Shown: positions 43,408 through 52,238, numbered from the stretch's first letter. The stretch is 64,000 bases of DNA from Actinomycetota bacterium (GCA_029979265.1 JAPOHW010000005.1:1-64000); one strand, 5' to 3'. The notes: generated by a model not told the origin, from the sequence alone. Translations and numbers: made by a program.

Positions 43408-44651
43408 ACTCGCTCCAACTCGGTGAGGCGGTACCGCACGGGGAGTCGCTTGACCCCGCCGACGGCAGTCGTCTGGGTGGTGGCGGCCGCTCCGGCCAAC
43501 TCGATGTGTTCGATTTCCGGTACCAGACGGCCGAACAGCGATCGCAGTTCCAGGCGCGCCAACTGGGCGCCGAGGCAGAAGTGCACACCGTGACCGAACG
43601 CGACGTGCCGGTCGGCCGTATCGCGGCCGACGTCGAAGCGAAGCGGTTCGTCGAAGACTGCTGGGTCGAGATTGCCCGCTGCGTACGAGAGATACACCCG
43701 GTCACCGGCTGCGACCGATTGCCCCGCGATCTCAGTGTCGACCTGGACGGTTCGCATGAAATGCCGAGCCGGGCTCGTCCAACGGAGAATCTCCTCGACG
43801 GCCTGGTTCAGGAGCGTTGGATCGTCGCGGAGTCGCTCGAATTGATCAGGGTGTTCGATCAGGGCGTGCATACCGCCCGACATCGCGTATGACGTCGTGT
43901 CGTGACCAGCCGTTGCGATGATCAGGTAATAACTGAGCGTGTCGACATCTGGGATCGGTCGGTCGTCGATGGTTCCGTTGGCGATGGCCGATGCGAGATC
44001 GTCGGTGGGGTTTGCTCGGCGTTCTGCAGTGAGTCGGGTGAAATACGCCATGATCTCGCCGACTACTTCGGCGAAGCTCGTCATCGAACCACCGCGACGA
44101 AGGTCAGGGTCTTCCTGGCCGAACATTTCCTGAGTGAGCCTGAGCATCAGTCCGTAATCGGACTCCGGCAAGCCGAGGATTTCGAGTACGGCCTGGAGCG
44201 GGTACGGAAGGGCGATGCGCTCGACGAAATCACACGCCCCTCCTGCAGCCCGGAGGCGGTCAAGCGCCTGCTCACTGAGTTCGTCGAGGCGATCGACCAG
44301 GCGGTTCATCTGTGCCGGCCGGAACCAGATCGCACCGAGCTTGCGGTACTTCGAGTGGTCCGGCGCGTCCATGTGGACGAGAGTGCGGATGGCGTGCTGA
44401 CGGGCAGCGATCGCCTTGCGCGACTGGAGCACCGGCTCAGGCGCGTTGCGGAACTCGTCGTGACGTCGCTCGACGTCAGCGATCGCCTCGGCGCCGATCA
44501 CCGCCCAGAACGGGTCGAAATGCTGCGGTTCGATGCGGTGGATCGGCCCCAGATCGTGCAGCGCTACCGCACGATGACGCCAGGTGTTCATGTCGGCCCA
44601 TCGACTCCGATCGGAGAAGATGTCGATCGGCACATCTGACACGTAAATCAC
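43404..44651 (-). CDS. Cytochrome P450 (CYP125/CYP142-like clan)
   Basis: A 415-residue soluble P450. I-helix AGHDTT (248-253), K-helix EILR (287-290) and heme loop FGHGVHFCLG with Cys359 are intact. The region around FMRTVQVDTEIAGQSV and FGHGVHFCLGAQLARLE resembles mycobacterial CYP124/125/142 enzymes that hydroxylate terminal carbons of steroid or branched lipids. Start is uncertain: GTG 44651, 44642 or 44633. GTG 44642 lies 7 nt after TAGGGT. It follows the LLM oxidoreductase gene by 6 bp. Confidence 0.88.
   Translation of the reverse strand: MIYVSDVPIDIFSDRSRWADMNTWRHRAVALHDLGPIHRIEPQHFDPFWAVIGAEAIADVERRHDEFRNAPEPVLQSRKAIAARQHAIRTLVHMDAPDHSKYRKLGAIWFRPAQMNRLVDRLDELSEQALDRLRAAGGACDFVERIALPYPLQAVLEILGLPESDYGLMLRLTQEMFGQEDPDLRRGGSMTSFAEVVGEIMAYFTRLTAERRANPTDDLASAIANGTIDDRPIPDVDTLSYYLIIATAGHDTTSYAMSGGMHALIEHPDQFERLRDDPTLLNQAVEEILRWTSPARHFMRTVQVDTEIAGQSVAAGDRVYLSYAAGNLDPAVFDEPLRFDVGRDTADRHVAFGHGVHFCLGAQLARLELRSLFGRLVPEIEHIELAGAAATTQTTAVGGVKRLPVRYRLTELERV
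44636..44651. promoter_or_regulatory. Half-site of the island operator at the P450 start
   Basis: ATCTGACA-CGTA then AATCAC: the left arm is perfect but the right arm is not. It overlaps the alternative start codons of the P450 gene. It may be chance or a weak internal site. Confidence 0.3.
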
Positions 44652-44657
44652 CCTAGA

Positions 44658-45500
44658 TCAGGGCCAGCCCTCGGCGTAGCGCTCGAGACCTGAGACCAGG
44701 TCGACGGTCGCGAACGACTCGGACAACATCACCGCCGGGATCACGACCCCGTCGACGCCGATTTCGCCCAGACGGCCCCTGTGTTTGACAATGCTTGGGG
44801 TCGCTGTCACCAGCACCTCGCGAGACTGATCAGCCCGTCCATACCGTTCACGACATGCGTCGAACTCTTCGAGCATCACCTCAAGCTCGTCGAGACCGGT
44901 GAACGCGGCGATCCACCCATCGGCCTGCGCCGCGCGTCGAAGGGCCGGCTTCGTGTTCCCGCCGACCAGGATCGGGACACGACCGGCTGGCGGTCGCATC
45001 CTCAACGCTGGGAACGCGACGTGGTCGCCGTCTGCGTCGACAACGTCACCGCTCCAGAGCGCCGGCAACGTCGCAATCATTTCGTCCAACCGCTTACCGC
45101 GCGTCTCGAAATCCTGCCCGACGATGTCGAACTCCTCACGCATCCATCCTGCCCCGAGCCCACACATCACCCTGTTCGGAGCGAGCGCTGCACAGGTTCC
45201 GACGGCCTTGGCCACGGCCAGAGTGTTCCGCAGCGGTCCGATGTAGACACTGGTTCCGAAGCGCAGCCGCTCCGTGGCCGCCGCCATCGCGCCGATCGCA
45301 ACCCAGCAGTCGGGCCACGGCGCCTCGGGCTGCCACGTGATCGTGCCGTCGGCCGAGTAGGGGTATCGAGATTCGTACCGTTCGGGTAGGAACAAATGGT
45401 CCGGCAAGGTGATCCCGGCGTAGCCCAGGCGCTCCGCTGCCCGGGCGATGGGGATCAGTTGGTCGGCCTCGAGAAACCCGGCGTTGATCCAGAACCGCAC
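44658..45500 (-). CDS. LLM-class F420-dependent oxidoreductase
   Basis: A 280-residue luciferase-like monooxygenase-fold protein. It has ERLGYAGITLPDHLFLP, RLRFGTSVYIGPLRN, GLGAGWMREEFD and VPILVGGNTKPALRRAA, the pattern of F420-dependent members. GTG 45500 with AGGATC is chosen over a longer reading into the operator region. First gene of the LLM-P450-BKACE-SDR operon. Likely oxidises or reduces a lipid intermediate with F420; substrate unknown. Confidence 0.85.
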   Translation of the reverse strand: MRFWINAGFLEADQLIPIARAAERLGYAGITLPDHLFLPERYESRYPYSADGTITWQPEAPWPDCWVAIGAMAAATERLRFGTSVYIGPLRNTLAVAKAVGTCAALAPNRVMCGLGAGWMREEFDIVGQDFETRGKRLDEMIATLPALWSGDVVDADGDHVAFPALRMRPPAGRVPILVGGNTKPALRRAAQADGWIAAFTGLDELEVMLEEFDACRERYGRADQSREVLVTATPSIVKHRGRLGEIGVDGVVIPAVMLSESFATVDLVSGLERYAEGWP

Positions 45501-45532
45501 ACCGAGATCCTGCCACGCGATCCACGCGGCGC

Positions 45533-45548
45533 TTGACAAAAGTGTCAG
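45533..45548. promoter_or_regulatory. Operator-like palindrome, site 8 of 10
   Basis: TTGACA-AAAG-TGTCAG followed by AAT, in the 59-bp gap between the LLM oxidoreductase (start 45500) and BKACE (start 45560) genes. It ends 11 bp before the BKACE start, so it overlaps the promoter. Confidence 0.75.
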
Positions 45549-45559
45549 AATGAAGATTC

Positions 45560-46444
45560 ATGCCCGGTCCAGTTATCATCGAGGCCGCGATCACGCCCTT
45601 ACGCTGGGGCGCGCCTGCTCAGTCGGTCGACGAGATGGTGAACGAGGCCGACGCGTGCATCCGGGCCGGTGCGGGCATCGTCCACCACCACCACGACATG
45701 CGGCTCTCCGAGGCCGACGCCGTCGAACAACTCGTTGACACGGCGGCAGGGATTCAGGCCGCACACCCATCGACGCTGGTGTACACCGACTACCTCACCG
45801 GCAAGCGTGCGTGGGAGGAGAACGCCCACCTCAGCCCCCTCGCCGAGCGCGGCCTGCTCACAATGTTCGCGATCGACCCCGGACTGACGACCTTCGGCAG
45901 CTTCGACCGCGACGGCATCCCGACCCGTACGTACGTCGACGGGCTGCATTTCGGCGAGGCACACGAGATGATCGAGTTCTCCAAGGGAATCGGTGTGCCG
46001 ATCTCGCTCGGTGTGTTCGAACCCGGACATCTCCGCTGGATTCTGCACTACGAGCAGCGGGTCGGCTTCTTCCCCGGCACGATCGTCAAGCTGTACTTCG
46101 GCGGTCGTTGGGCAGTCGACCAAACCGACACCCAGGCCATCAACTTCGGACTCCCCGGCACGCCCGCTGCACTCGACGTGTACCTGTCGATGATGTCCGA
46201 CTTGATACCCGGCGGATCGTCGCTCCCTTGGATCGCCAGCTTGTTCGGCGACTCGATGCTCGACAGCCCACTCGCAGCGTACGCACTCGAACAGGGCGGT
46301 CATCTTCGAGTCGGTGTCGAGGATGCCGCTGGAAGAAGCGATCTGACCAACGCCCAGATGGTCGAGCGGGCGGCCGAAATGGCAGCCTCGGTCGGTCGCG
46401 AGGTCGTCACCGGCACAGCTGCTAAGGCCGCACTCTCGAACTGA
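45560..46444 (+). CDS. Beta-keto acid cleavage enzyme family protein (BKACE, DUF849)
   Basis: A 294-residue DUF849 protein with IIEAAITPLRWGAP, IVHHHHDMRLS, VKLYFGGRW and YALEQGGHLRVGVEDA. It is clearly a paralog of the 42487 protein, with the same HHHHD zinc motif and similar length. No good ribosome site precedes ATG 45560. It forms an operon with the amidohydrolase gene 16 bp downstream. Two divergently transcribed BKACEs under one operator suggest cleavage of two successive or alternative beta-keto acids. Confidence 0.85.
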   Translation: MPGPVIIEAAITPLRWGAPAQSVDEMVNEADACIRAGAGIVHHHHDMRLSEADAVEQLVDTAAGIQAAHPSTLVYTDYLTGKRAWEENAHLSPLAERGLLTMFAIDPGLTTFGSFDRDGIPTRTYVDGLHFGEAHEMIEFSKGIGVPISLGVFEPGHLRWILHYEQRVGFFPGTIVKLYFGGRWAVDQTDTQAINFGLPGTPAALDVYLSMMSDLIPGGSSLPWIASLFGDSMLDSPLAAYALEQGGHLRVGVEDAAGRSDLTNAQMVERAAEMAASVGREVVTGTAAKAALSN

Positions 46445-46460
46445 ACGAACTGAGGAACCG

Positions 46461-48206
46461 ATGGCATTCGACACGATCATCAGCGGCGGCATCGTCGTCG
46501 ACGGACTCGGAACAGCCCCTCGTCGCGCCGACGTCGGAATCCGGGACGGCCGGATCACCGCCATCGACGAATCCCTTACGGCCATCGTCGCAGTAGGCGA
46601 CGTCGAGATCATCGACGCGACCGGACGTCTCGTCACACCCGGGTTCGTCGACGTGCACACCCACTACGACGGCCAGGCGACCTGGGATGAACTCCTCGAA
46701 CCCTCGACGCAACACGGAGTGACGACCTTGGTGATGGGTAACTGTGGCGTAGGTTTCGCTCCGGTCCGGCCTGACGATCACGACTCACTGATCGAACTGA
46801 TGGAGGGAGTCGAGGACATCCCGGGCGCTGCGCTCTACGAAGGGCTCACCTGGGGATGGGAATCGTTCCCCGATTACCTCGACGTGCTCGAGTCGCGACG
46901 CTGGGCAGTCGACGTCGGCACCCAAGTGGCCCATGGCCCACTCCGCCGCTACGCGATGGGGCCTGCCGCTTCGACCCAAGCCGTTGCATCCCCCGACGAG
47001 ATCGCTGAGATGAGCCGAATAGTGCGCGAGGCGATCGACGCGGGCGCGTTCGGCTTCACGACATCACGCACTCTCGGGCACAAGGCCCTTGACGGAACGC
47101 CGGTGCCGGGCACGTTCGCCACCCTCGACGAACTGACCGCCATCGCCAACGGTGTGGCCGCGGGCGGTGGCCGTGTGATGGAGTTCGCTGCCGCTGGTCT
47201 GGCACGCAGCGATGCTCCCGCCGCAGTCGCCGACGAGTTCGAATGGGTCGGACGGCTCGCAGGAGACACCGGCGTCAACACCACGTTCATCCTCCTACAG
47301 AACCACGCCGACCCAAATCGATGGCGGCGAGAGATGCACACTGCGGAGCGATGGAGGTCTGCCGGTTCGCCGGTATTCCCGCTCGTCGCCGGCCGGCCGT
47401 TCGGCGTGATCTGGGGCTGGGACGTCCGCCACCCGTTCACGGCCCGGCCGACGTACCGGTCGATCGCGGGCCTCCCCCTCTCGGAGCGGCTCGCCGAACT
47501 CCGCGACCCTTCCGTGCGAGCTGCCATCCTCGCTGACGACGATGAGCCCTCCGATCGTGCCGAAGCAGGCCAACTCGCCTACATCCGGATGGTGCTCGGC
47601 GACTGCCACCTGATCAGTGGCACACCCGACTACGAGCAACCCCGGGAGCGTTCGATCGGTTTCATCGCCGAGGCGACCGGACGGACCACGGAGGAGGTCT
47701 GCTACGACGGTCTCGTCGAGACCGACGACGCCATGCTGCTCTACGCGCTCTACAACTACACCTCGTGGGACCACTCGGTGCTCCACGAGCAGTTCCAGGA
47801 CCGCGACGCCATCCTCGGCCTCGCCGACGGCGGCGCTCACGTGGCGTTCATCTGCGACGCGTCGATCCCGACATTCATGCTCACCCACTGGGCCCGCGAC
47901 CGCTCCCGTGGCCCTCGGCTCGATCTTGCGGAGACCGTCCGCCGGCTGACCTCCCAACCTGCCGACCTCTATGGGTTGACCGATCGAGGGCGCATCACGG
48001 TCGGGGCCCGCGCCGACATCAACGTGATCGACCATGCGCACCTCCGGCTGACGACACCCGGCGCGGTGCATGACCTGCCGATGGGTGGGACACGTCTGCT
48101 CCAACCAGCCTTCGGTTACGACCTGACGATGGTCGCAGGCGATGTCACTCGACGGAACGGTCGCGACACCGGTGCACGCCCCGGTCGTCTCCTGCGCGCC
48201 TCCTGA
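46461..48206 (+). CDS. Amidohydrolase, N-acyl-D-amino-acid deacylase family
   Basis: A 581-residue D-aminoacylase-type protein. Metal ligands are visible in VDVHTHYDGQ, the conserved GNCGVGFAP Cys, and LADGGAHVAF with the catalytic Asp; the C-terminal GRITVGARADINVID strand closes the small beta domain. The family hydrolyses N-acyl bonds, but members in degradation islands often act on unrelated amides or lactams. Normal length. Co-transcribed with the BKACE gene, so it probably processes a precursor or product of that step. Confidence 0.85.
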   Translation: MAFDTIISGGIVVDGLGTAPRRADVGIRDGRITAIDESLTAIVAVGDVEIIDATGRLVTPGFVDVHTHYDGQATWDELLEPSTQHGVTTLVMGNCGVGFAPVRPDDHDSLIELMEGVEDIPGAALYEGLTWGWESFPDYLDVLESRRWAVDVGTQVAHGPLRRYAMGPAASTQAVASPDEIAEMSRIVREAIDAGAFGFTTSRTLGHKALDGTPVPGTFATLDELTAIANGVAAGGGRVMEFAAAGLARSDAPAAVADEFEWVGRLAGDTGVNTTFILLQNHADPNRWRREMHTAERWRSAGSPVFPLVAGRPFGVIWGWDVRHPFTARPTYRSIAGLPLSERLAELRDPSVRAAILADDDEPSDRAEAGQLAYIRMVLGDCHLISGTPDYEQPRERSIGFIAEATGRTTEEVCYDGLVETDDAMLLYALYNYTSWDHSVLHEQFQDRDAILGLADGGAHVAFICDASIPTFMLTHWARDRSRGPRLDLAETVRRLTSQPADLYGLTDRGRITVGARADINVIDHAHLRLTTPGAVHDLPMGGTRLLQPAFGYDLTMVAGDVTRRNGRDTGARPGRLLRAS

Positions 48207-48287
48207 TCCTCACCGTCATCACAGATCCGCAACCTCCCGTCATCGGTTCGCCGATACGACATCCCACGCCGCCAACCCCGAGCCGGG

Positions 48288-49505
48288 TCAACGGTGCGGT
48301 GACGAGGCCGCCCTTCGTGCCATCTCGTCACGCAGGGCAGGCGCCAGGGGATAAGCGCCGTCACCCGGCACGAATCGACGCCTCGGCAACTTGCCAGCGG
48401 TCAACAAGGCGATCGTGTCGTAGTCGGCGAGAGCCGCGAACTGGCGCTCCACCATCTCGGCGCCGCTGTGTTGGCCCCACTGGTTGACGTTGCCGAGCCA
48501 CGCCTGCGTCCCGTACGCCGGCCAGCGGATGGAGCGCTGCCATGCCTCGTCGGCACTGGGTACGTTATTGGCGCCTGCGGCGAGAAGGTGTTGCCGGTAG
48601 TGCTCGACGAGGTCCCGGTCCGCTGCACGTCGCTCCTCGACCGTGAGCGAGTTGACCAGGAAGTAGCTGACGTCACGCCAAGGACTGCCAGCGCGGACGA
48701 GTTGCCAGTCGACCCAGATCCGCTCGCCATCGTTCCGCAGGAAGCTGTTGCCCTGGTGTGCATCACCGTGCACGAGGCATCGGGGGCCCGGCAACGCCAA
48801 CTCCCAAGCGGACAACTCGTCGAGCGCCTGCTGCATCACTTCGGGAGTTCTGTAGACCCACGCCGGGACGACAGCTTCGTAGGCCGGGTCGTGGAGGTTG
48901 AACCAGATGTAGTTCCAGTAGTCGCGCACCTGCTCGGTGTCGTTCTCGGTACCCATCGATCGAGGCAACCACGACCACCGTTCGAGGCGCGGGTCCGCCC
49001 ACATCGCTGCATGCACCCTGGCGAGCGACTCGAGGCCAGCGGCCACTCCGTCCACCCCGAGGTGGTCATCGCTGGCGCCGAAGACTCCGTACGACAACGC
49101 AAGGTCTTCCATCACGACGACGCCGTTGCCACGCCCATTGTCGTCCCAGTCGGCGAAGTACGCCTCGGGGACCGGTGCCCGCAAGCCCTCGCCGATGAGA
49201 TGGTAGAAGCGTGCCTCACGCTCACAGATCAACCCGGTGCGGAGCCCCGACCAGTTGGCCTTCACGCAGACATGTTCGGGGATGCCCGCCGAGACGCCGA
49301 CGTCGTTGAGGTCCAGTCGTACACGCAACTTCGTGGTATGGCTGTTCTTGCACTCCACCACGTCGAGGCGTCGTATTTCGATGCCCGGGTAGCGAGGTGC
49401 CAGAAGACGGGTCAGCCAATGCGCTGTGACGTCCTCGAGTCGCTGGGGAAGCGGTTCGATCCTAGACGGGTACGGGCGGTCGGGTCCGAGCACCCACTCG
49501 CTCAC
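48288..49505 (-). CDS. Aminoglycoside-phosphotransferase-fold kinase (EcK-like branch)
   Basis: A 405-residue phosphotransferase with catalytic loop LVHGDAHQGNSF (His246, Asp248) and IWVDWQLVRAGSPWRDVSYF. The DWQ in place of DWE and the VSYFL segment place it in the ecdysteroid-kinase-like/DUF1679 branch rather than the ACAD11 branch. Insect EcKs phosphorylate steroid hydroxyls, so a sterol-like or lipid alcohol substrate is plausible (inference). Last gene of the operon starting with the flavin reductase; start GTG 49505 lacks a strong ribosome site. Confidence 0.82.
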   Translation of the reverse strand: MSEWVLGPDRPYPSRIEPLPQRLEDVTAHWLTRLLAPRYPGIEIRRLDVVECKNSHTTKLRVRLDLNDVGVSAGIPEHVCVKANWSGLRTGLICEREARFYHLIGEGLRAPVPEAYFADWDDNGRGNGVVVMEDLALSYGVFGASDDHLGVDGVAAGLESLARVHAAMWADPRLERWSWLPRSMGTENDTEQVRDYWNYIWFNLHDPAYEAVVPAWVYRTPEVMQQALDELSAWELALPGPRCLVHGDAHQGNSFLRNDGERIWVDWQLVRAGSPWRDVSYFLVNSLTVEERRAADRDLVEHYRQHLLAAGANNVPSADEAWQRSIRWPAYGTQAWLGNVNQWGQHSGAEMVERQFAALADYDTIALLTAGKLPRRRFVPGDGAYPLAPALRDEMARRAASSPHR

Positions 49506-49509
49506 GGGA

Positions 49510-50127
49510 TCAACACTCGACCCAGTGGTCGAGGACCTGCTGCGTCGGGGCGACGAGTGCCACGTTGCGAATCGTGTACCTGAGGAGCGCTTCGACGTAC
49601 TCGGGAGGGTCGCCGGCGATCGCGTCGCTCAGCACGATGACCCGGTAGCCGTGATTCATCGCCTCGATCGCAGTACCGACGACGGCGATGTTGGCCGACA
49701 CACCGGTCAATATCACGGTGCGGATCCCCAGATTGGTCAGATACGCATCAAGTGGAGTCGTGTAGAAGCCGGTCATCCCGTGCTCGCGCCGGATCACGAT
49801 GTCACGCTCGTGCGGTCGGAGTGGTCCGATGATGTCACCGTGTACGAAGAACTCGCTGCGGTCCTTGACCGACCGACTGATCATCAGGTTGTCCGCCATC
49901 CCGAGCCCGTCGGCCCGCCGGTCGTCGACGACGTACAGCACCAGGGCGCCGACACGACGAGCCTCTCCGTACAGGAGGGCCAATCGGTCGACCAGTCCGA
50001 TCGTCTCGGCGTGGAGGGCGACCCCCGGGATCATCGCGTGGTCCGGGAGGAGCAAGTTCTCCTGCACCTCGAGCGCGACGACCGCTGTCGTGGCGGGGTC
50101 GAGGTGAGCGGCGAGGTCGAGCGGCAT
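49510..50127 (-). CDS. Isochorismatase-like hydrolase lacking the nucleophilic Cys
   Basis: A 205-residue isochorismatase-fold protein. The fold signatures VVALEVQENLLLP and IRTVILTGVSANIAVVGTA are clear. The usual Asp of the first motif is Glu, and the Cys expected in GVATN-C-V is Ala. The Asp-Lys-Cys triad of cysteine hydrolases is therefore incomplete; the protein may act like true isochorismatase, which also lacks Cys, or bind a ligand only. It follows the HiPIP-like gene by 5 bp. Confidence 0.8.
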   Translation of the reverse strand: MPLDLAAHLDPATTAVVALEVQENLLLPDHAMIPGVALHAETIGLVDRLALLYGEARRVGALVLYVVDDRRADGLGMADNLMISRSVKDRSEFFVHGDIIGPLRPHERDIVIRREHGMTGFYTTPLDAYLTNLGIRTVILTGVSANIAVVGTAIEAMNHGYRVIVLSDAIAGDPPEYVEALLRYTIRNVALVAPTQQVLDHWVEC

Positions 50128-50132
50128 GATGG

Positions 50133-50354
50133 TCAGGCTTCGGCCATCTCCCAGTGCTGGCACCACCATTCGGCACCGACCAGCATCTGGAACTTGTCGT
50201 GCCAGCAGAACGCGAATGGCTCGCCCGGCTCGAGGTAGTAATAGCAATTCGCGCAGCTGTCGCCCTCGACGGGGGTCCCGCGCAATGCGGTCACCTTGAT
50301 GACCCGCTGCGCTGCTTCGAACTTCTCTTCGTCCACCGTTGCATCCGGACTCAC
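50133..50354 (-). CDS. Small HiPIP-like iron-sulfur protein
   Basis: A 73-residue protein with four cysteines, Cys34, Cys37, Cys50 and Cys65 (C-x2-C-x12-C-x14-C). The spacing, the Trp before the last Cys (EWWCQHWE) and acidic character resemble high-potential iron-sulfur proteins, where a GWC-x2-W motif closes the cluster. No Tat signal is visible, so it should be cytoplasmic, unusual for HiPIPs. GTG 50354 overlaps the P450 stop (GTGA), implying coupled synthesis and a possible electron-donor role for that P450. Confidence 0.72.
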   Translation of the reverse strand: MSPDATVDEEKFEAAQRVIKVTALRGTPVEGDSCANCYYYLEPGEPFAFCWHDKFQMLVGAEWWCQHWEMAEA

Positions 50355-51589
50355 GTGAGGCCTCCAGGTGCGACCAGCATCGCCTGCATCCCACGGAACA
50401 ACGCGTTCGGGCTGTACACAAACTCCTGGTCCGGCAAAAGTTCCATCTGTGGCGCCAGCGTGGTCAGCAGGTCGAGCACGATGCGCACCTCCAGCCGACC
50501 GAGCGCAGCTCCCAAGCAGAAATGGGGCCCTTTACCGAACGCAAGATGAAGTTCGGCGTTCTCTCGCGACACCTCGAACGTCTCGGGATCCTCGAAGTGG
50601 GCGGGATCGTGCGCTGCCGAAGCGAAACACATCATCACCTTGCCGCCGGCCGGGATCTCCACTCCCCCGACGACGGTGTCGACCTTCGCAACGCGTCGAT
50701 GGTTGAGTACCGGCCCGTCGTACCGGAGGATCTCCTCGACCGCATTCGGGATGAGCGACGGTTCGTCGACCAACGCCTTCCATTGCTGGCGATTGCTCAG
50801 CAGGGCCCGCATGCCGTTTCCGATCGTGTTGCAGGTTGTCTCATGGCCAGCGAGCGCCATCGAATACACCATGTTCACGATGTCGAAGTCGTTGACCTGC
50901 TCGGGCCGCTTGTCGGCGTAGTCGAGGAGGTCGGAGGTGAGATCATCGGCTCGCTCGGCGCGGCGGGCAGCGACGTGGTCCTCGCAGTACTTCCAGAACG
51001 CCACGATGATCTCGGCGATCTCGACTTGCTCGGCGTCGCCGAGCCGGCCATAGGTCAACAGGACTCGCTTGGCGCTCCAGTCCTTGAGTCGTTCGGTGTC
51101 CTTCTCGGGGAATCCGAGCAGACTGAACGCGGCGTAGCCGGGGAACGGAAACGCCAGTCGGTCGACCAGGTCGATCACCGGTTCGTCAAGGAAGCCCCGC
51201 ACCAAGTTCGCCGCGTACTCGCGCAGGTGCGGCTCGAGCGCGTTCAGGCGCCGGGGAGACATGGTGGTCAGCACGGCCTTGCGCATCGGGCCGTGCCGTG
51301 GCGGGTCACTGTTGTTGAGCGTCGGCACGCGGTGGTAGCCGGCCTTCAGGATCGCCTGAGCTTCGGCGCACACCGGGTTGAGCGGTGACGAGGCGTTCGA
51401 CGCCGACCAAGTCTCACGATCGAGCAGCACCTGTTCGATGTCGTCATACCGGGTAATGATGTAATGGTCGAGATCCGGAAGGTAGAAGGCCGGGCCCTCA
51501 TCGCGTAGACGGTTGAACGTCGGGTACGGATCGGCCACGACCGCCGGATCGAGCGGGTCGTACCCATGGGCGACCGGGCAGCCGCTCAT
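50351..51589 (-). CDS. Cytochrome P450
   Basis: A 412-residue soluble P450 with I-helix AGHETT (247-252), EILRY and heme loop FGKGPHFCLG (Cys358). The N-terminus MSGCPVAHGYDPLDP and substrate-region residues differ from the 43404 P450, so the two belong to separate families. ATG 51589 overlaps the flavin-reductase stop (ATGA). Sandwiched between a flavin reductase and a HiPIP-like protein, it seems to be supplied with dedicated redox partners, unusual for a bacterial P450 that normally uses ferredoxin. Confidence 0.9.
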   Translation of the reverse strand: MSGCPVAHGYDPLDPAVVADPYPTFNRLRDEGPAFYLPDLDHYIITRYDDIEQVLLDRETWSASNASSPLNPVCAEAQAILKAGYHRVPTLNNSDPPRHGPMRKAVLTTMSPRRLNALEPHLREYAANLVRGFLDEPVIDLVDRLAFPFPGYAAFSLLGFPEKDTERLKDWSAKRVLLTYGRLGDAEQVEIAEIIVAFWKYCEDHVAARRAERADDLTSDLLDYADKRPEQVNDFDIVNMVYSMALAGHETTCNTIGNGMRALLSNRQQWKALVDEPSLIPNAVEEILRYDGPVLNHRRVAKVDTVVGGVEIPAGGKVMMCFASAAHDPAHFEDPETFEVSRENAELHLAFGKGPHFCLGAALGRLEVRIVLDLLTTLAPQMELLPDQEFVYSPNALFRGMQAMLVAPGGLT

Positions 51590-52200
51590 ACCTGCACCTC
51601 CTCGGTCGGGAGTTTCGATGGAAGCCCGCGCATCGACCGTGAATGCGCGATCTGCGGTTCGTGGTCGAGTTCGTACTGTGCGGTCCAGGCGCTGCCGAGT
51701 CGGCTCCACGCCGTTCCGATGTCGAGCTTTCCGCCTCGGTGCAAGCGTGCTGCGGCGACGACGTCGCCGAAGTACGTCGTGTTCTCGTCGTTGTCGTAGC
51801 TCCCGGTCACTCGACACTCCACGTAACTCAACGCATCGAGCAGGATGGGTGCACCTGTTGCACCAGTACCCACTCGAAGGCCAGCGAGCTTGTCACCGTC
51901 GCGCCCCGACCGGCCGCCGAGCGCCTTGATGATCTCGATCGACGAATCGATCAGGTCGTCATCGTTGCCCAGCACGTGGATCACGAAAACACCGCCAGAG
52001 GCGATCAGATCGTGCGTGAAGTTGTACTTGGTGATGCCCACCATCGCTCGCGGCGCCTCGGGCACGATGCTGGCGGGACCGCCCGACAGCGAGATCAGCC
52101 CGTTCGATCGAGTGCCATCGGTCGTGGTGACTGCAACAGGGATCGGACGCAGGCCCGCCATCGTCGACGCCGCCGCCTGAAGTTGCTCGTTGTCCAACAT
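51586..52200 (-). CDS. Flavin reductase-like (FMN-binding split barrel) protein
   Basis: A 204-residue flavin reductase/HpaC-type protein: VTTTDGTRSNGLISLS near the N-terminus, PRAMVGITKYNFTHDLI, a VFVIHVLGN segment and YVECRV near the end. Such proteins reduce FMN or FAD with NAD(P)H for monooxygenases. ATG 52200 with GGAGGGAA is clearly better than a longer start at 52248, which would overlap the operator. First gene of the P450 operon, divergent from a TetR gene. Confidence 0.82.
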   Translation of the reverse strand: MLDNEQLQAAASTMAGLRPIPVAVTTTDGTRSNGLISLSGGPASIVPEAPRAMVGITKYNFTHDLIASGGVFVIHVLGNDDDLIDSSIEIIKALGGRSGRDGDKLAGLRVGTGATGAPILLDALSYVECRVTGSYDNDENTTYFGDVVAAARLHRGGKLDIGTAWSRLGSAWTAQYELDHEPQIAHSRSMRGLPSKLPTEEVQV

Positions 52201-52238
52201 TGGGTTCCCTCCGCGGTCACCGGCGACGTCCCGGCCCG

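Noticed and set aside
44636-44651. Possible eleventh operator at the P450 start
   Set aside because: Only one arm matches; kept as a low-confidence half site and not counted.
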